From an uncultured Eubacteriales bacterium (GTDB lineage Bacteria > Bacillota > Clostridia > UMGS1883): a DNA stretch of 16,599 nucleotides. Both the position numbers and the translations under genes were made by a program. Shown here in pieces: positions 7,457-14,597 of the stretch; position 1 is the first letter of the stretch; every line of letters starts with the position of its first letter. The notes beneath the pieces were generated by a model. That model was not told the origin of the DNA, did not search any database, and saw nothing but the letters and a program-made list of their open reading frames with translations. The DNA is taken from positions 1 through 16,599 of the forward strand of contig CAJJUC010000031.1 of assembly GCA_905195005.1 (NCBI GenBank), in the 5' to 3' direction.

Positions 7457-8266
7457 ATGAAGCAAAGATTAATCAGCGCTTTTTTTGGAATAATATTGCT
7501 TATGCTTGTAATATTCAGCAATGCGCTTGTTCTGGATATTGCGGTTGCCGTCATAACGGCGCTGGCAGTGTTTGAGGTGATGTCGGCGCTCGGGCTGCAA
7601 ACGCACAAAATCATGATGACGGCAAGCATTCTTGTTGCGGTTTTCACGCCGTTTCGGATGAGCCTCACTGATATGTCGCTTGAAATCACGGTGTTTTTGT
7701 ACATCGCGGTTCTGCTGCTTACAATGCTGTTTGACCACAAGCGGTATAACTTCCTGTCCGTTGCGGAATTTTTCACGGTTACGATGATGCTGTCGCTGTC
7801 ATTCTTTCACATAACGGGCGTTCGCCACACGGAGCACGGGCTTTTGAACCTGTTCCTGATTTTCATCGGAAGCTGGATAACGGACACCTGCGCGTATTTC
7901 AGCGGAATGTTATTCGGAAAGCATAAGCTTGCGCCGACAATCAGCCCGAAAAAAACGGTTGAGGGCGCAGCCGGCGGCGCGCTCGGAACGATGCTTGTGA
8001 TGACGGTGTATGCGCTTTGCGTTAAACACTTTGCGGCGGTAAATCTTAATCTGCCGGGCGTAATAATTCTCGGAATCCTGTGTGGAATTTTTTCGCAGAC
8101 GGGAGATTTGTGTGCCTCCATCATTAAAAGGGAGCACGGAATTAAGGATTTCGGGCATATAATGCCCGGTCACGGCGGAGTTATGGACAGATTCGACAGC
8201 TTGATTTTCGTTTCGCCGATTGTTTATTACTTCATATCCTTTTTCCCGATATTCACAGCGAGGTAA
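7457..8266 (+). CDS. cdsA: phosphatidate cytidylyltransferase (CDP-diacylglycerol synthase)
   Basis: An integral membrane enzyme that makes CDP-diacylglycerol from CTP and phosphatidic acid, the branch point for anionic phospholipids. It is 269 aa with many hydrophobic segments starting at the N-terminus (LISAFFGIILLMLVIF). Family signatures in the C-terminal half include HKLAPTISPKKTVEGAAGG and the CdsA signature running from SQTGDLCASIIKRE through KDFGHIMPGHGGVMDRFDS (about residues 214-250), with the conserved Asp residues. AAGTGAG lies about 8 bases before the ATG. It sits between uppS and dxr as in most Firmicutes. Confidence 0.97.
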   Translation: MKQRLISAFFGIILLMLVIFSNALVLDIAVAVITALAVFEVMSALGLQTHKIMMTASILVAVFTPFRMSLTDMSLEITVFLYIAVLLLTMLFDHKRYNFLSVAEFFTVTMMLSLSFFHITGVRHTEHGLLNLFLIFIGSWITDTCAYFSGMLFGKHKLAPTISPKKTVEGAAGGALGTMLVMTVYALCVKHFAAVNLNLPGVIILGILCGIFSQTGDLCASIIKREHGIKDFGHIMPGHGGVMDRFDSLIFVSPIVYYFISFFPIFTAR

Positions 8267-8269
8267 CAA

Positions 8270-9409
8270 ATGAAAAAAATTGCAATACTCGGCTCGACCG
8301 GGTCAATCGGAACGCAGACGCTCGATGTTTGCGATATTACCGGCGAATACTTGGTTGACGCTTTGACGGCGCACAGCAATGTGAGCCTTTTGGAAAATCA
8401 GATAAGAAAATACAAACCGCGCCTTGCCTGCATGACAGACGAAAAAAGCGCAGCGGATTTGAAAACACGCGTGCGCGATATGCCGGTGCGTGTGCTTTCG
8501 GGCGCGGACGGCTTGTGCGAATGCGCGGCGGAAACCGCCGCCGAAACGGTTGTGACGGCGATTGTCGGTATTGCGGGGCTTCGTCCGACGCTTTGCGCCA
8601 TTGACGCAGGGAAAAGGATTGCGCTCGCAAATAAGGAAACACTTGTCACGGCAGGGGAATCGGTTATGAAGCGCGCAAGGGAAAAGGGCGTTGAAATAAT
8701 CCCCGTTGACAGCGAGCACAGCGCAATTTTTCAGTCAATATCGAATCAGCGCAGCTTTTTGAAAAGAATCATTATCACGGCTTCGGGCGGTCCGTTTTTC
8801 GGGAAAACGCGCGCGGAGCTTGAAGATGTGACCCCCGAAAAGGCGCTGAAGCACCCGAACTGGACCATGGGTGCAAAAATCACGGTTGACAGCGCCACGC
8901 TTGTGAATAAAGGACTTGAAATAATCGAAGCAATGCACCTTTTCGGAATCGGAGCGGATTGCATCGACCCCGTTATTCACCGCGAGAGCATAGTTCATTC
9001 AATGGTTGAAATGTGTGACGGAAGCGTTATCGCGCAGCTCGGCGTGCCCGATATGAAGCTTCCGATAAGCTATGCGCTTTCCTATCCGCAGCGCAGCGCG
9101 CCCGTGTCGGAAAAGCTTGACCTTGTGAAGGTCGGAAAGCTGACGTTTTACGACATCGACAACGAAACATTTCCGGCTGTGCGCCTTGCAAAAAAAGCGG
9201 CTGCAGAGGGCGGAACAATGTGCGCAGTGTTTAACGGAGCGAACGAAGAAGCGGTTTCGATGTTCTTAAAGGGAAAATGCCGCTTCACAGAGATAACAAT
9301 GCTGATTGAAGAAGCAATGCGCAGGTGCAAAAGCGTTCGGAATCCGCGCATTGAGGATATTTTTGCCGCTGACAGAGCGGCGCGAGAAATTGTGAAGGAA
9401 TGTGATTGA
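8270..9409 (+). CDS. dxr: 1-deoxy-D-xylulose 5-phosphate reductoisomerase
   Basis: The second enzyme of the MEP isoprenoid pathway. It converts DXP to 2-C-methyl-D-erythritol 4-phosphate with NADPH. It is 379 aa, normal length. The N-terminal Rossmann motif ILGSTGSIGTQTLDV binds NADPH. The metal- and substrate-binding region VDSEHSAIFQ, ITASGGPFF, KHPNWTMGAKITVDSATLVNKGLEIIEA and HRESIVHSMVE are all present. GAGGT overlaps the cdsA stop, and the ATG starts 3 bases after that stop. It has eight ATA isoleucine codons, typical of the upstream part of this window and useful as a contrast with dxs. Confidence 0.98.
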   Translation: MKKIAILGSTGSIGTQTLDVCDITGEYLVDALTAHSNVSLLENQIRKYKPRLACMTDEKSAADLKTRVRDMPVRVLSGADGLCECAAETAAETVVTAIVGIAGLRPTLCAIDAGKRIALANKETLVTAGESVMKRAREKGVEIIPVDSEHSAIFQSISNQRSFLKRIIITASGGPFFGKTRAELEDVTPEKALKHPNWTMGAKITVDSATLVNKGLEIIEAMHLFGIGADCIDPVIHRESIVHSMVEMCDGSVIAQLGVPDMKLPISYALSYPQRSAPVSEKLDLVKVGKLTFYDIDNETFPAVRLAKKAAAEGGTMCAVFNGANEEAVSMFLKGKCRFTEITMLIEEAMRRCKSVRNPRIEDIFAADRAAREIVKECD

Positions 9410-10429
9410 TTGGCTGTTTTAATTACTGTTATCGGATTCGGAATAATGATTATTCTGCACGAGCTCGGGCATTTTACGGTTGCAAAATGCTTCGGCGTTC
9501 AGGTGCATGAATTTGCCATCGGAATGGGGCCGCGGCTCGTGTCGTTCGGAAAGGGCGAAACGCGTTACTCAATCCGTCTTTTCCCGATCGGCGGCTTTGT
9601 GCAGCTTGAGGGTGAAAACGATATGGAGGAAAGCGACAATCCGCGCTCGTTTCTGAATCTTCCCCCGCTGAAAAGGATTGCAATTCTGATTGCCGGTGCA
9701 ACGATGAATATTATCTTAGGCTGGATAATGTTCATGATAATCAATTCCCAAACGGGAATTATTCCGACGGTTGTTGAAAATATTGCGGAGGGGTACGAAA
9801 CCGTTCAGACGCAGCTCAAGCCCGGGGATGAGCTGCTGAAGCTTGACAGAACGCGCGTTCACACGTTTGACGATGTGTCGCTTTTTATGGGTCATGCAGA
9901 CGGCAGCGACATTAAGGTAACGCTTAAACGCGGCGGCGAAAAGAAGGTTATAAAGCTTAAACCCATCGAAACGCAGTACGGCTACAAGCTGGGCGTGTCG
10001 TTTCGCCGCGAAAAGGCAACTGCGCTCACAGCTCCGCGGTATGCTTTTTACGACACGGTCTATATTTCAAAGGCGGTTATGAGCGCAATCGGAGATTTGG
10101 TGACGGGAAAATCGGGTATTGACACGCTTTCCGGTCCCGTTGAGATAGTTTCCGTTGTCGGCGAGGTTACAAAGGAAAAAGATAATCCGTACACGGCGAT
10201 AAACGTGCTTATGCTTTTTGCAATGATAACGGTGAATCTGGGCGTGTTTAACCTGCTTCCGTTCCCCGCGCTTGACGGCGGCAGCATTATATTTGCCCTG
10301 TGGGAATTTATAACGGGAAAAAAGGTGCGCCCCGACATTCTGGCATATATAAACATTGCCGGTTTTGTGCTGCTTATGGCTTTGGCAGTGGTTGTAACGG
10401 TCGGGGATATCCGCAAAATATTTATGTGA
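9410..10429 (+). CDS. rseP: site-2 intramembrane zinc metalloprotease (RseP family)
   Basis: A membrane-embedded protease that cuts transmembrane segments of anti-sigma factors or remnant peptides. It is 339 aa. The zinc motif HELGH is at residues 17-21 in the first hydrophobic helix. A PDZ domain lies roughly at 115-195 (GDELLKLDRTRVHTFDDV). The second active-site motif NLLPFPALDGG is at 281-291. The start codon is TTG at 9410, immediately after the dxr stop, with AAGGAA (9395-9400) 9 bases upstream. No ATG fits the conserved N-terminus. It ends the classical cdsA-dxr-rseP block. Instead of the more usual ispG or proS, nusB follows after 10 bases. Confidence 0.95.
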   Translation: MAVLITVIGFGIMIILHELGHFTVAKCFGVQVHEFAIGMGPRLVSFGKGETRYSIRLFPIGGFVQLEGENDMEESDNPRSFLNLPPLKRIAILIAGATMNIILGWIMFMIINSQTGIIPTVVENIAEGYETVQTQLKPGDELLKLDRTRVHTFDDVSLFMGHADGSDIKVTLKRGGEKKVIKLKPIETQYGYKLGVSFRREKATALTAPRYAFYDTVYISKAVMSAIGDLVTGKSGIDTLSGPVEIVSVVGEVTKEKDNPYTAINVLMLFAMITVNLGVFNLLPFPALDGGSIIFALWEFITGKKVRPDILAYINIAGFVLLMALAVVVTVGDIRKIFM

Positions 10430-10439
10430 GGAGAACAAG

Positions 10440-10883
10440 ATGAGCAGAACGGAATCGCGCGAGGACGCGTTTAAGATGATATTTGAAATGAGAATTACGG
10501 GTGTGCGCCCCGAGGCTGTTATGGCATATCTCTGCGAAACGGCAGATGAGAATAACGAAATGTGGGCGCAGAAAGAGGTAACGCGCGAAAATCTGCGTTA
10601 TCTTCAGTCGGTTATGTACGGCGTTGAGGAGCATCTTGACGATATTAACGGCGAAATAGCTTCAAAGCTGAAAAAATGGAGCATTGACCGCCTTTCAAAG
10701 GTGGACTTGTCAATTTTGCAGCTCGCCGTGTATGAAATCGAGTACATGGAAGATATTCCCGAAAAGGTTTCGGTGAACGAAGCGGTCAATCTTGCGAAAA
10801 AATATGGGGCGGAATCAGCCGCGCCGTTTGTGAACGGGGTTCTCGGCTCCGTTATCGGCGCGAAAAAAGGTGAAAGCGAATGA
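10440..10883 (+). CDS. nusB: transcription antitermination factor NusB
   Basis: A 147-aa all-helical RNA-binding protein that, with NusE (ribosomal protein S10), binds boxA RNA during rRNA transcription. The N-terminal SRTESREDAFKMIFEM and the C-terminal motif DIPEKVSVNEAVNLAKKYGAESAAPFVNGVLGSV are characteristic. An AGGAG-type site lies just upstream of the ATG and overlaps the end of rseP. Its stop overlaps the xseA start by 4 bases (ATGA), which indicates translational coupling. Confidence 0.95.
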   Translation: MSRTESREDAFKMIFEMRITGVRPEAVMAYLCETADENNEMWAQKEVTRENLRYLQSVMYGVEEHLDDINGEIASKLKKWSIDRLSKVDLSILQLAVYEIEYMEDIPEKVSVNEAVNLAKKYGAESAAPFVNGVLGSVIGAKKGESE

Positions 10884-12091
10884 ACGGAACCCGAAGAATT
10901 GCAACCGTAACGCAGATTAACAATTACATAAAGGCGATAATGGAGCAGACGCCCGTTTTGCAGAACGTGTGGATAAAGGGAGAGATAAGCAATTTCAAGC
11001 TCCATTCATCAGGGCATATTTATCTGACCTTAAAGGACGGCGGAGCGGTGCTGCGCGCCGTGATGTTCCGCGGCGCTGCGCAGTCGCTGCGCTTCCGCCC
11101 GGAGGACGGAATGAAGGTGCTTGCGCGCGGAAAAATAAGCGTGTACGAAGCCGGCGGACAGTACCAGCTTTATATAGAGGAAATGGAAGCCGAGGGGCAG
11201 GGCGACCTGTATGCGAAATTCGAAGCGCTGAAAAAGCAGCTCGGCGAAGAGGGACTGTTTGACGAACAAAGGAAAAAGAAGCTGCCGCAGTTCCCGGCGG
11301 CAATCGGAATTGCGACAAGTCCCACAGGCGCTGCCGTTCGCGACATGATTAACATTCTGCGCCGCCGCTACCCAATGGTGCGCGTTATCCTTTATCCCTG
11401 CCTTGTTCAGGGAGAGGGCGCGGCAAAAACAGTTGTGTCGGCAATCGAGCACTTCAACAGAACGAAAAGCGTTGATGTTATCATCATAGGGCGAGGCGGA
11501 GGAAGCATTGAGGATTTGTGGGCATTTAACGAGGAAATCACTGCACGTGCGGTGGCAGCTTCGGAGCTTCCGGTCATTTCGGCTGTCGGGCATGAAACAG
11601 ATTTCACGATAAGCGACTTTGTTGCGGATTTGCGCGCTCCGACGCCGTCCGCAGCGGCAGAGCTTGCAGTGCCGGATATAATGGATTTATACGCAACGCT
11701 TTCGTCAGCCGAAGGCAGACTTTCCGCGCTTCTTAGGCAAAAGCTTGCAATGCAGCAAAAGCATTTTGCGCTGCTGAGCGAAAGAATTTCGGCAGAGCGC
11801 TTTTTGCGCCGCCTGCTTGACGCAGAGCAGTGCGTTGACCGCGCGCAGACGGCTGCCGTGCGTGCCTATAAAAATAAAACGGAGCTGGCGGAAAAACGCC
11901 TTGCAGCGCTTTGCGGCAAGCTTTCGGCGCTCAGTCCGATTGCCGTTTTCGAGCGCGGCTACAGCGTTGCGATGAAGGACGGAAAAAACATTGCGTCGGC
12001 AGAGGATATAAACACGGGTGACGCGATAACGGTTAAAATGACGGGCGGCGAGCTTGATTGCAGCGTCACCGAAAGGAGATTAACGAAATGA
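10880..12091 (+). CDS. xseA: exodeoxyribonuclease VII large subunit
   Basis: The catalytic subunit of Exo VII, which degrades single-stranded DNA in both directions and works in repair. It is 403 aa. The N-terminal OB-fold (about 1-100) includes VTQINNYIKAIMEQTPVLQNVWIKGEISNFK. The catalytic region carries IATSPTGAAVRDMINILRRRYP, VIIIGRGGGSIEDLWAFNEE and PVISAVGHETDFTISDFVADLRAPTPSAAAELA. The long helical C-terminus binds XseB. It overlaps nusB and xseB by 4 bases each. Confidence 0.98.
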   Translation: MNGTRRIATVTQINNYIKAIMEQTPVLQNVWIKGEISNFKLHSSGHIYLTLKDGGAVLRAVMFRGAAQSLRFRPEDGMKVLARGKISVYEAGGQYQLYIEEMEAEGQGDLYAKFEALKKQLGEEGLFDEQRKKKLPQFPAAIGIATSPTGAAVRDMINILRRRYPMVRVILYPCLVQGEGAAKTVVSAIEHFNRTKSVDVIIIGRGGGSIEDLWAFNEEITARAVAASELPVISAVGHETDFTISDFVADLRAPTPSAAAELAVPDIMDLYATLSSAEGRLSALLRQKLAMQQKHFALLSERISAERFLRRLLDAEQCVDRAQTAAVRAYKNKTELAEKRLAALCGKLSALSPIAVFERGYSVAMKDGKNIASAEDINTGDAITVKMTGGELDCSVTERRLTK

Positions 12092-12303
12092 AATTTGAAG
12101 AAGCATTAAAGGAACTTGAGGAAACCGTCAAAAAGCTTGAAAGCGGCGAAACAACGCTTGATGAATCGATGGAGCTTTTTGAAAAAGGAATATCGCTGAC
12201 GCGCACCTGCCGCAAGCTGCTTTCGGACGCTCAGCTGAAGGTCACGCAGCTTGTCGGCGGCGAAGAAAAAGAGGAAGTTCCCTTTGACACGGAGAATATG
12301 TGA
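12088..12303 (+). CDS. xseB: exodeoxyribonuclease VII small subunit
   Basis: A 71-aa helical subunit that coats the XseA C-terminal helices. MKFEEALKELEETVKKLESGETTLDESMELFEKGISLTRTC is the full family signature. The ATG at 12088 overlaps the xseA stop (ATGA), and AGGAG (12074-12078) lies 9 bases upstream. An in-frame ATG at 12058 would add ten residues not seen in the family and is rejected. The stop overlaps the ispA ATG by one base. Confidence 0.96.
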   Translation: MKFEEALKELEETVKKLESGETTLDESMELFEKGISLTRTCRKLLSDAQLKVTQLVGGEEKEEVPFDTENM

Positions 12304-13163
12304 TGGAATTTGCAAAACAGCTTGAATATTACCGCAATAAAATAAATGATAATATGCACGCGCTGATGGACGGCGAAACCGGGCATATATATGACGCGAT
12401 GCGCTACAGTCTTTATGAGGGCGGGAAAAGAATCCGCCCGGTGCTGACGCTCGCCGTGTGCGACGCGTTCGGCGGAGATGACAAGGCTGCGCTTTGCTTC
12501 GGCTGCGCGCTTGAAATGATTCATACCTATTCGCTGATTCATGACGATCTTCCGTGCATGGATAACGATGATCTGCGGCGCGGAAAGCCGACGAATCACA
12601 AGGTTTTCGGCGAGGCGCTGGCTGTCCTCGCAGGAGACGGTCTTCTGACCGCCGCATTTGAAATCGCTGCGAACGCGCCTGCGGACCCTGCAGTGACCGT
12701 CAAAGCCATCCGCATTTTGTCGGAGCAGGCAGGTGAACTCGGTATGGTTGGCGGACAGGTACTCGATATGGATGCGGAAGAGCAGGAACTGACGGAGCAG
12801 GGAATCTACGATATCCAGTGCCGCAAGACCGGCGCACTCATTCAGGCGGCCTGCCAGATTGGCGTAGTAGCTGCAAACGGGACAGAGCAGCAACTCGACG
12901 CCGCAAAGACCTATGCGCAGAATCTCGGTCTTGCGTTCCAGATCCGCGACGATATGCTCGACGTTCTGGGTGACGCAGCCAAGCTTGGCAAGGCGACGCA
13001 TGTGGATGAGCAGAAAAACACGTTTGTCCGCCTGTACGGCATCGGCGCGTGCGCAAAAATGATCGAGTCAGAGACAAAGACAGCCATTGAGGCGCTTGGC
13101 TGCTTTGAAAATTCTGAATTTCTTGTGGAAATGGCCCGCCAACTTGCGCTTCGTGAATACTGA
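12303..13163 (+). CDS. ispA: farnesyl diphosphate synthase (short-chain trans-prenyltransferase), mosaic composition
   Basis: Condenses isopentenyl diphosphate with dimethylallyl and geranyl diphosphate to make farnesyl diphosphate, the precursor for UppS. It is 286 aa. It has GGKRIRPVL (41-49), the first aspartate-rich motif DDLPCMDNDD (81-90), the GQVLDM segment, and the second aspartate-rich motif DDMLD (216-220). All catalytic motifs are present, so the enzyme should work. The ATG at 12303 overlaps the xseB stop by one base; a GTG one codon upstream is possible, and GGAG (12291-12294) fits the ATG better. Codon use changes within the gene: the two ATA codons are at positions 14 and 29, and the rest uses ATC/ATT, GTC and GCC in the manner of the genes downstream. 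This suggests a recombination or assembly join near the first aspartate-rich motif. Confidence 0.96.
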   Translation: MEFAKQLEYYRNKINDNMHALMDGETGHIYDAMRYSLYEGGKRIRPVLTLAVCDAFGGDDKAALCFGCALEMIHTYSLIHDDLPCMDNDDLRRGKPTNHKVFGEALAVLAGDGLLTAAFEIAANAPADPAVTVKAIRILSEQAGELGMVGGQVLDMDAEEQELTEQGIYDIQCRKTGALIQAACQIGVVAANGTEQQLDAAKTYAQNLGLAFQIRDDMLDVLGDAAKLGKATHVDEQKNTFVRLYGIGACAKMIESETKTAIEALGCFENSEFLVEMARQLALREY

Positions 13164-13214
13164 TTCATTCGACACACACGAAAAACAGGAATGTAACAGA
13201 AAGTTTATGAATAT

Positions 13215-13247
13215 TTGCTTGTATATACATCTGTGATATGATATACT
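13215..13247 (+). promoter_or_regulatory. promoter of the OLE RNA gene
   Basis: Two overlapping readings exist. One is TTGTAT (13219-13224), a 17-base spacer and TATACT (13242-13247). The other is TTGCTT (13215-13220), a 16-base spacer and TATGAT (13237-13242) with an upstream TG. The first predicts a start at about 13254, exactly where the 5' strand of the RNA's closing helix begins. Confidence 0.75.
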
Positions 13248-13253
13248 AACTTT

Positions 13254-13888
13254 GCAATGGTGCAGTATTCTAGTCAGCTTTGCCGGCTGCGAGGAAGGGC
13301 CTAAAAATCCTTTGTTTGGCATACCTGTGAACCCCGTGGTGTCTGCTTCTTACGCCCAGTCTGGGGTGGATGCTGTGGGAAGGCGATTTTGCGCCTGCGG
13401 CGGACGGGCTGTCTCCAATGGCATGGAGAAGATGACCCGGTCGCTGTGGAGACTGGATATTGTGCAGCGGCGAACTCCCTTTGCGGTATCCGACCGTTGT
13501 ACGATACCGGATATGAACCTGCATTGCGGTGCTACCCGGCTTCAAGCCGTGAACGCTGTGTGCAGAGTAGCCTGCCTTGCGTGAACCGGCCGGGAAAGGG
13601 AAGCTGATGCGTCCAGCGCTCATGGCCTTGAGCACAGACGATATTCCCTTGAAAGACGGTTTGCAAAAGAGGATAAGAGTCGGAAAAAGCTGTTGTGGAA
13701 ATCACCTAGACTGTCGAAAGGGCTTTTATGGGATTGCGGTACGGACTAAGTGGCAATCGGGTAGTGGCCATGGCGACAGGCCAACGCGAGCATGAAAGGG
13801 GAACCACCTCCATCGGCGACGAGAGGATGCTCCCGGGGAAAACAAACCCGACCTAAGCCGTAAGATTAACCATAATAGCTGCCATTGT
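13254..13888 (+). ncRNA. ole: OLE RNA (ornate large extremophilic RNA)
   Basis: A roughly 635-nt region with no credible protein gene but extensive pairing potential, lying between ispA and a small membrane-protein gene followed by dxs. That is the known setting of OLE RNA in Firmicutes. The ends close on each other: GCAATGG (13254-13260) pairs with CCATTGT (13882-13888), CAG (13263-13265) with CTG (13879-13881), and TATT (13266-13269) with AATA (13874-13877). A second long-range pairing is CGGCT (13284-13288) with AGCCG (13856-13860). Local hairpins include AGGCG/CGCCT (13381-13396), CTCCA/TGGAG (13413-13428), CGGTATC/GATACCG (13484-13509), CGGCT/AGCCG (13537-13549), GCTCA/TGAGC (13618-13633) and TGGCC/GGCCA (13765-13783). 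Known OLE RNAs are about 600 nt and bind the membrane protein OapA; the complex is linked to ethanol, cold and magnesium stress tolerance in Bacillus halodurans. The assignment rests on size, structure, promoter, terminator and gene context, not on a covariance-model hit. Confidence 0.88.
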
Positions 13889-13894
13889 ACATTT

Positions 13895-13949
13895 GTAAAT
13901 CCTGATGAGATGCCGCATATGCGGCATTTTATCAGCATTTACATTTTTT
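13895..13949 (+). terminator. strong intrinsic terminator after the OLE RNA
   Basis: Arms 13895-13916 and 13921-13942 pair at 21 of 22 positions (two G-T wobbles, one C-C mismatch) around an ATAT loop, with the GC-rich core TGCCGC/GCGGCA at the tip. TTTTTT follows at 13944-13949. It sits 7 bases past the closing helix of the RNA and 48 bases before oapA. I see no convincing promoter between it and oapA, so oapA expression would depend on incomplete termination. Confidence 0.88.
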
Positions 13950-13996
13950 CTGTATTTACGCAAAATTAAGTTTACATAATTTATGTGGAGGCTGTC

Positions 13997-14590
13997 TTGG
14001 CTGCTGCGAAAAAGAAAAAGGCCGGTAAATCGGCTAAACCAGATTTCAAATGGATCGCGCTGATCTTTCTGACGACTGTTCTGATTTCGGCCCTGATGAG
14101 TTTTGTGTCATCTAATCTTCTGGAAGGTGCGGGACTTGCGCTGTCCTTTGTGATTTTGATCTGTATTGTTCTGACCGGTATTCTGTTTGACATCATTGGT
14201 GTTGCCGTCACGGCAGCGGACGAGGTCCCGTTCCACGCAATGGCCTCGCGTAAAGTTCCAGAGGCGGAAGACGCACTGCGCCTGATTCGCAACGCGGGAA
14301 AAGTCTCGTCGTTCTGCAATGACGTGATCGGCGATATCTGCGGTGTTATCTCCGGATCTGCCGCAGCGGTCATTGCTGCGCGCGTGCTGCTCCTGAGCAA
14401 AAGTAAGTCGGAGATTTTTATCACGCTGCTGCTGTCTGCAGTTGTTTCCGGCGTAACAGTCGGCGGAAAGGCCTGCGGCAAGTCACTTGCCATGAACAGC
14501 AGTACCGCTGTTGTGCGCACGGCAGCGAAAGTCCTATGTTTCTTCCGGACGCTCCCACAGCGCCTTCGGAAAAAACACGCAGAAAAATGA
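13997..14590 (+). CDS. oapA: OLE-associated membrane protein OapA
   Basis: A 197-aa protein with a Lys-rich N-terminus (AAAKKKKAGKSAKPDFKW), four likely membrane segments (about 19-39, 47-69, 113-133, 139-157) and a basic C-terminal tail (RTLPQRLRKKHAEK). The loop between segments 2 and 3 has FDIIGVAVTAADEVPFHAMA, RLIRNAGKVSSFCNDVIGDI and IGDICGVISGSAA, a pattern I recognise from OapA proteins. OapA binds OLE RNA and carries it to the cell membrane; the basic ends fit RNA contact (inference). The start is TTG at 13997 with GGAGG (13987-13991) 5 bases before it; the upstream in-frame GTG at 13985 overlaps that site. It lies directly after the OLE terminator and 7 bases before dxs. It contains no ATA codons. 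Confidence 0.88.
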   Translation: MAAAKKKKAGKSAKPDFKWIALIFLTTVLISALMSFVSSNLLEGAGLALSFVILICIVLTGILFDIIGVAVTAADEVPFHAMASRKVPEAEDALRLIRNAGKVSSFCNDVIGDICGVISGSAAAVIAARVLLLSKSKSEIFITLLLSAVVSGVTVGGKACGKSLAMNSSTAVVRTAAKVLCFFRTLPQRLRKKHAEK

Positions 14591-14597
14591 GGACTCC

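Noticed and set aside
12231..13001. Minus-strand frame of 256 codons opposite ispA
   Set aside because: It is the mirror of a gene with full catalytic motifs; long antisense frames are common in this GC-rich codon pattern.
13289..13310. GAGGAAGGGCC resembles the start of RNase P RNA (GAGGAAAGUCC)
   Set aside because: The match is partial, the RNA is far longer than RNase P RNA, and the other RNase P conserved segments are not seen. The ispA/oapA/dxs context fits OLE.
13254..13888. Group II intron, tmRNA or mobile element as explanation of the large RNA
   Set aside because: There is no intron-encoded protein, no tmRNA ends or tag frame, no target duplication, and it lies between genes with its own promoter and terminator.
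13252..13938. Open frames of 70-121 codons on both strands inside the RNA region
   Set aside because: They have no good ribosome-binding sites, recognisable domains or protein-like composition, and they overlap each other on both strands. The region is better explained by a structured RNA.
13955..13982. TTTACG ... TAATTT as a promoter for oapA
   Set aside because: The -10 box matches only 3 of 6 positions, and the transcript would start at or beyond the ribosome-binding site.
14511..14597. N-terminal extension of Dxs starting at 14511
   Set aside because: It would overlap the oapA coding region by about 80 bases. The ATG at 14598 has a proper ribosome-binding site and matches the family N-terminus.
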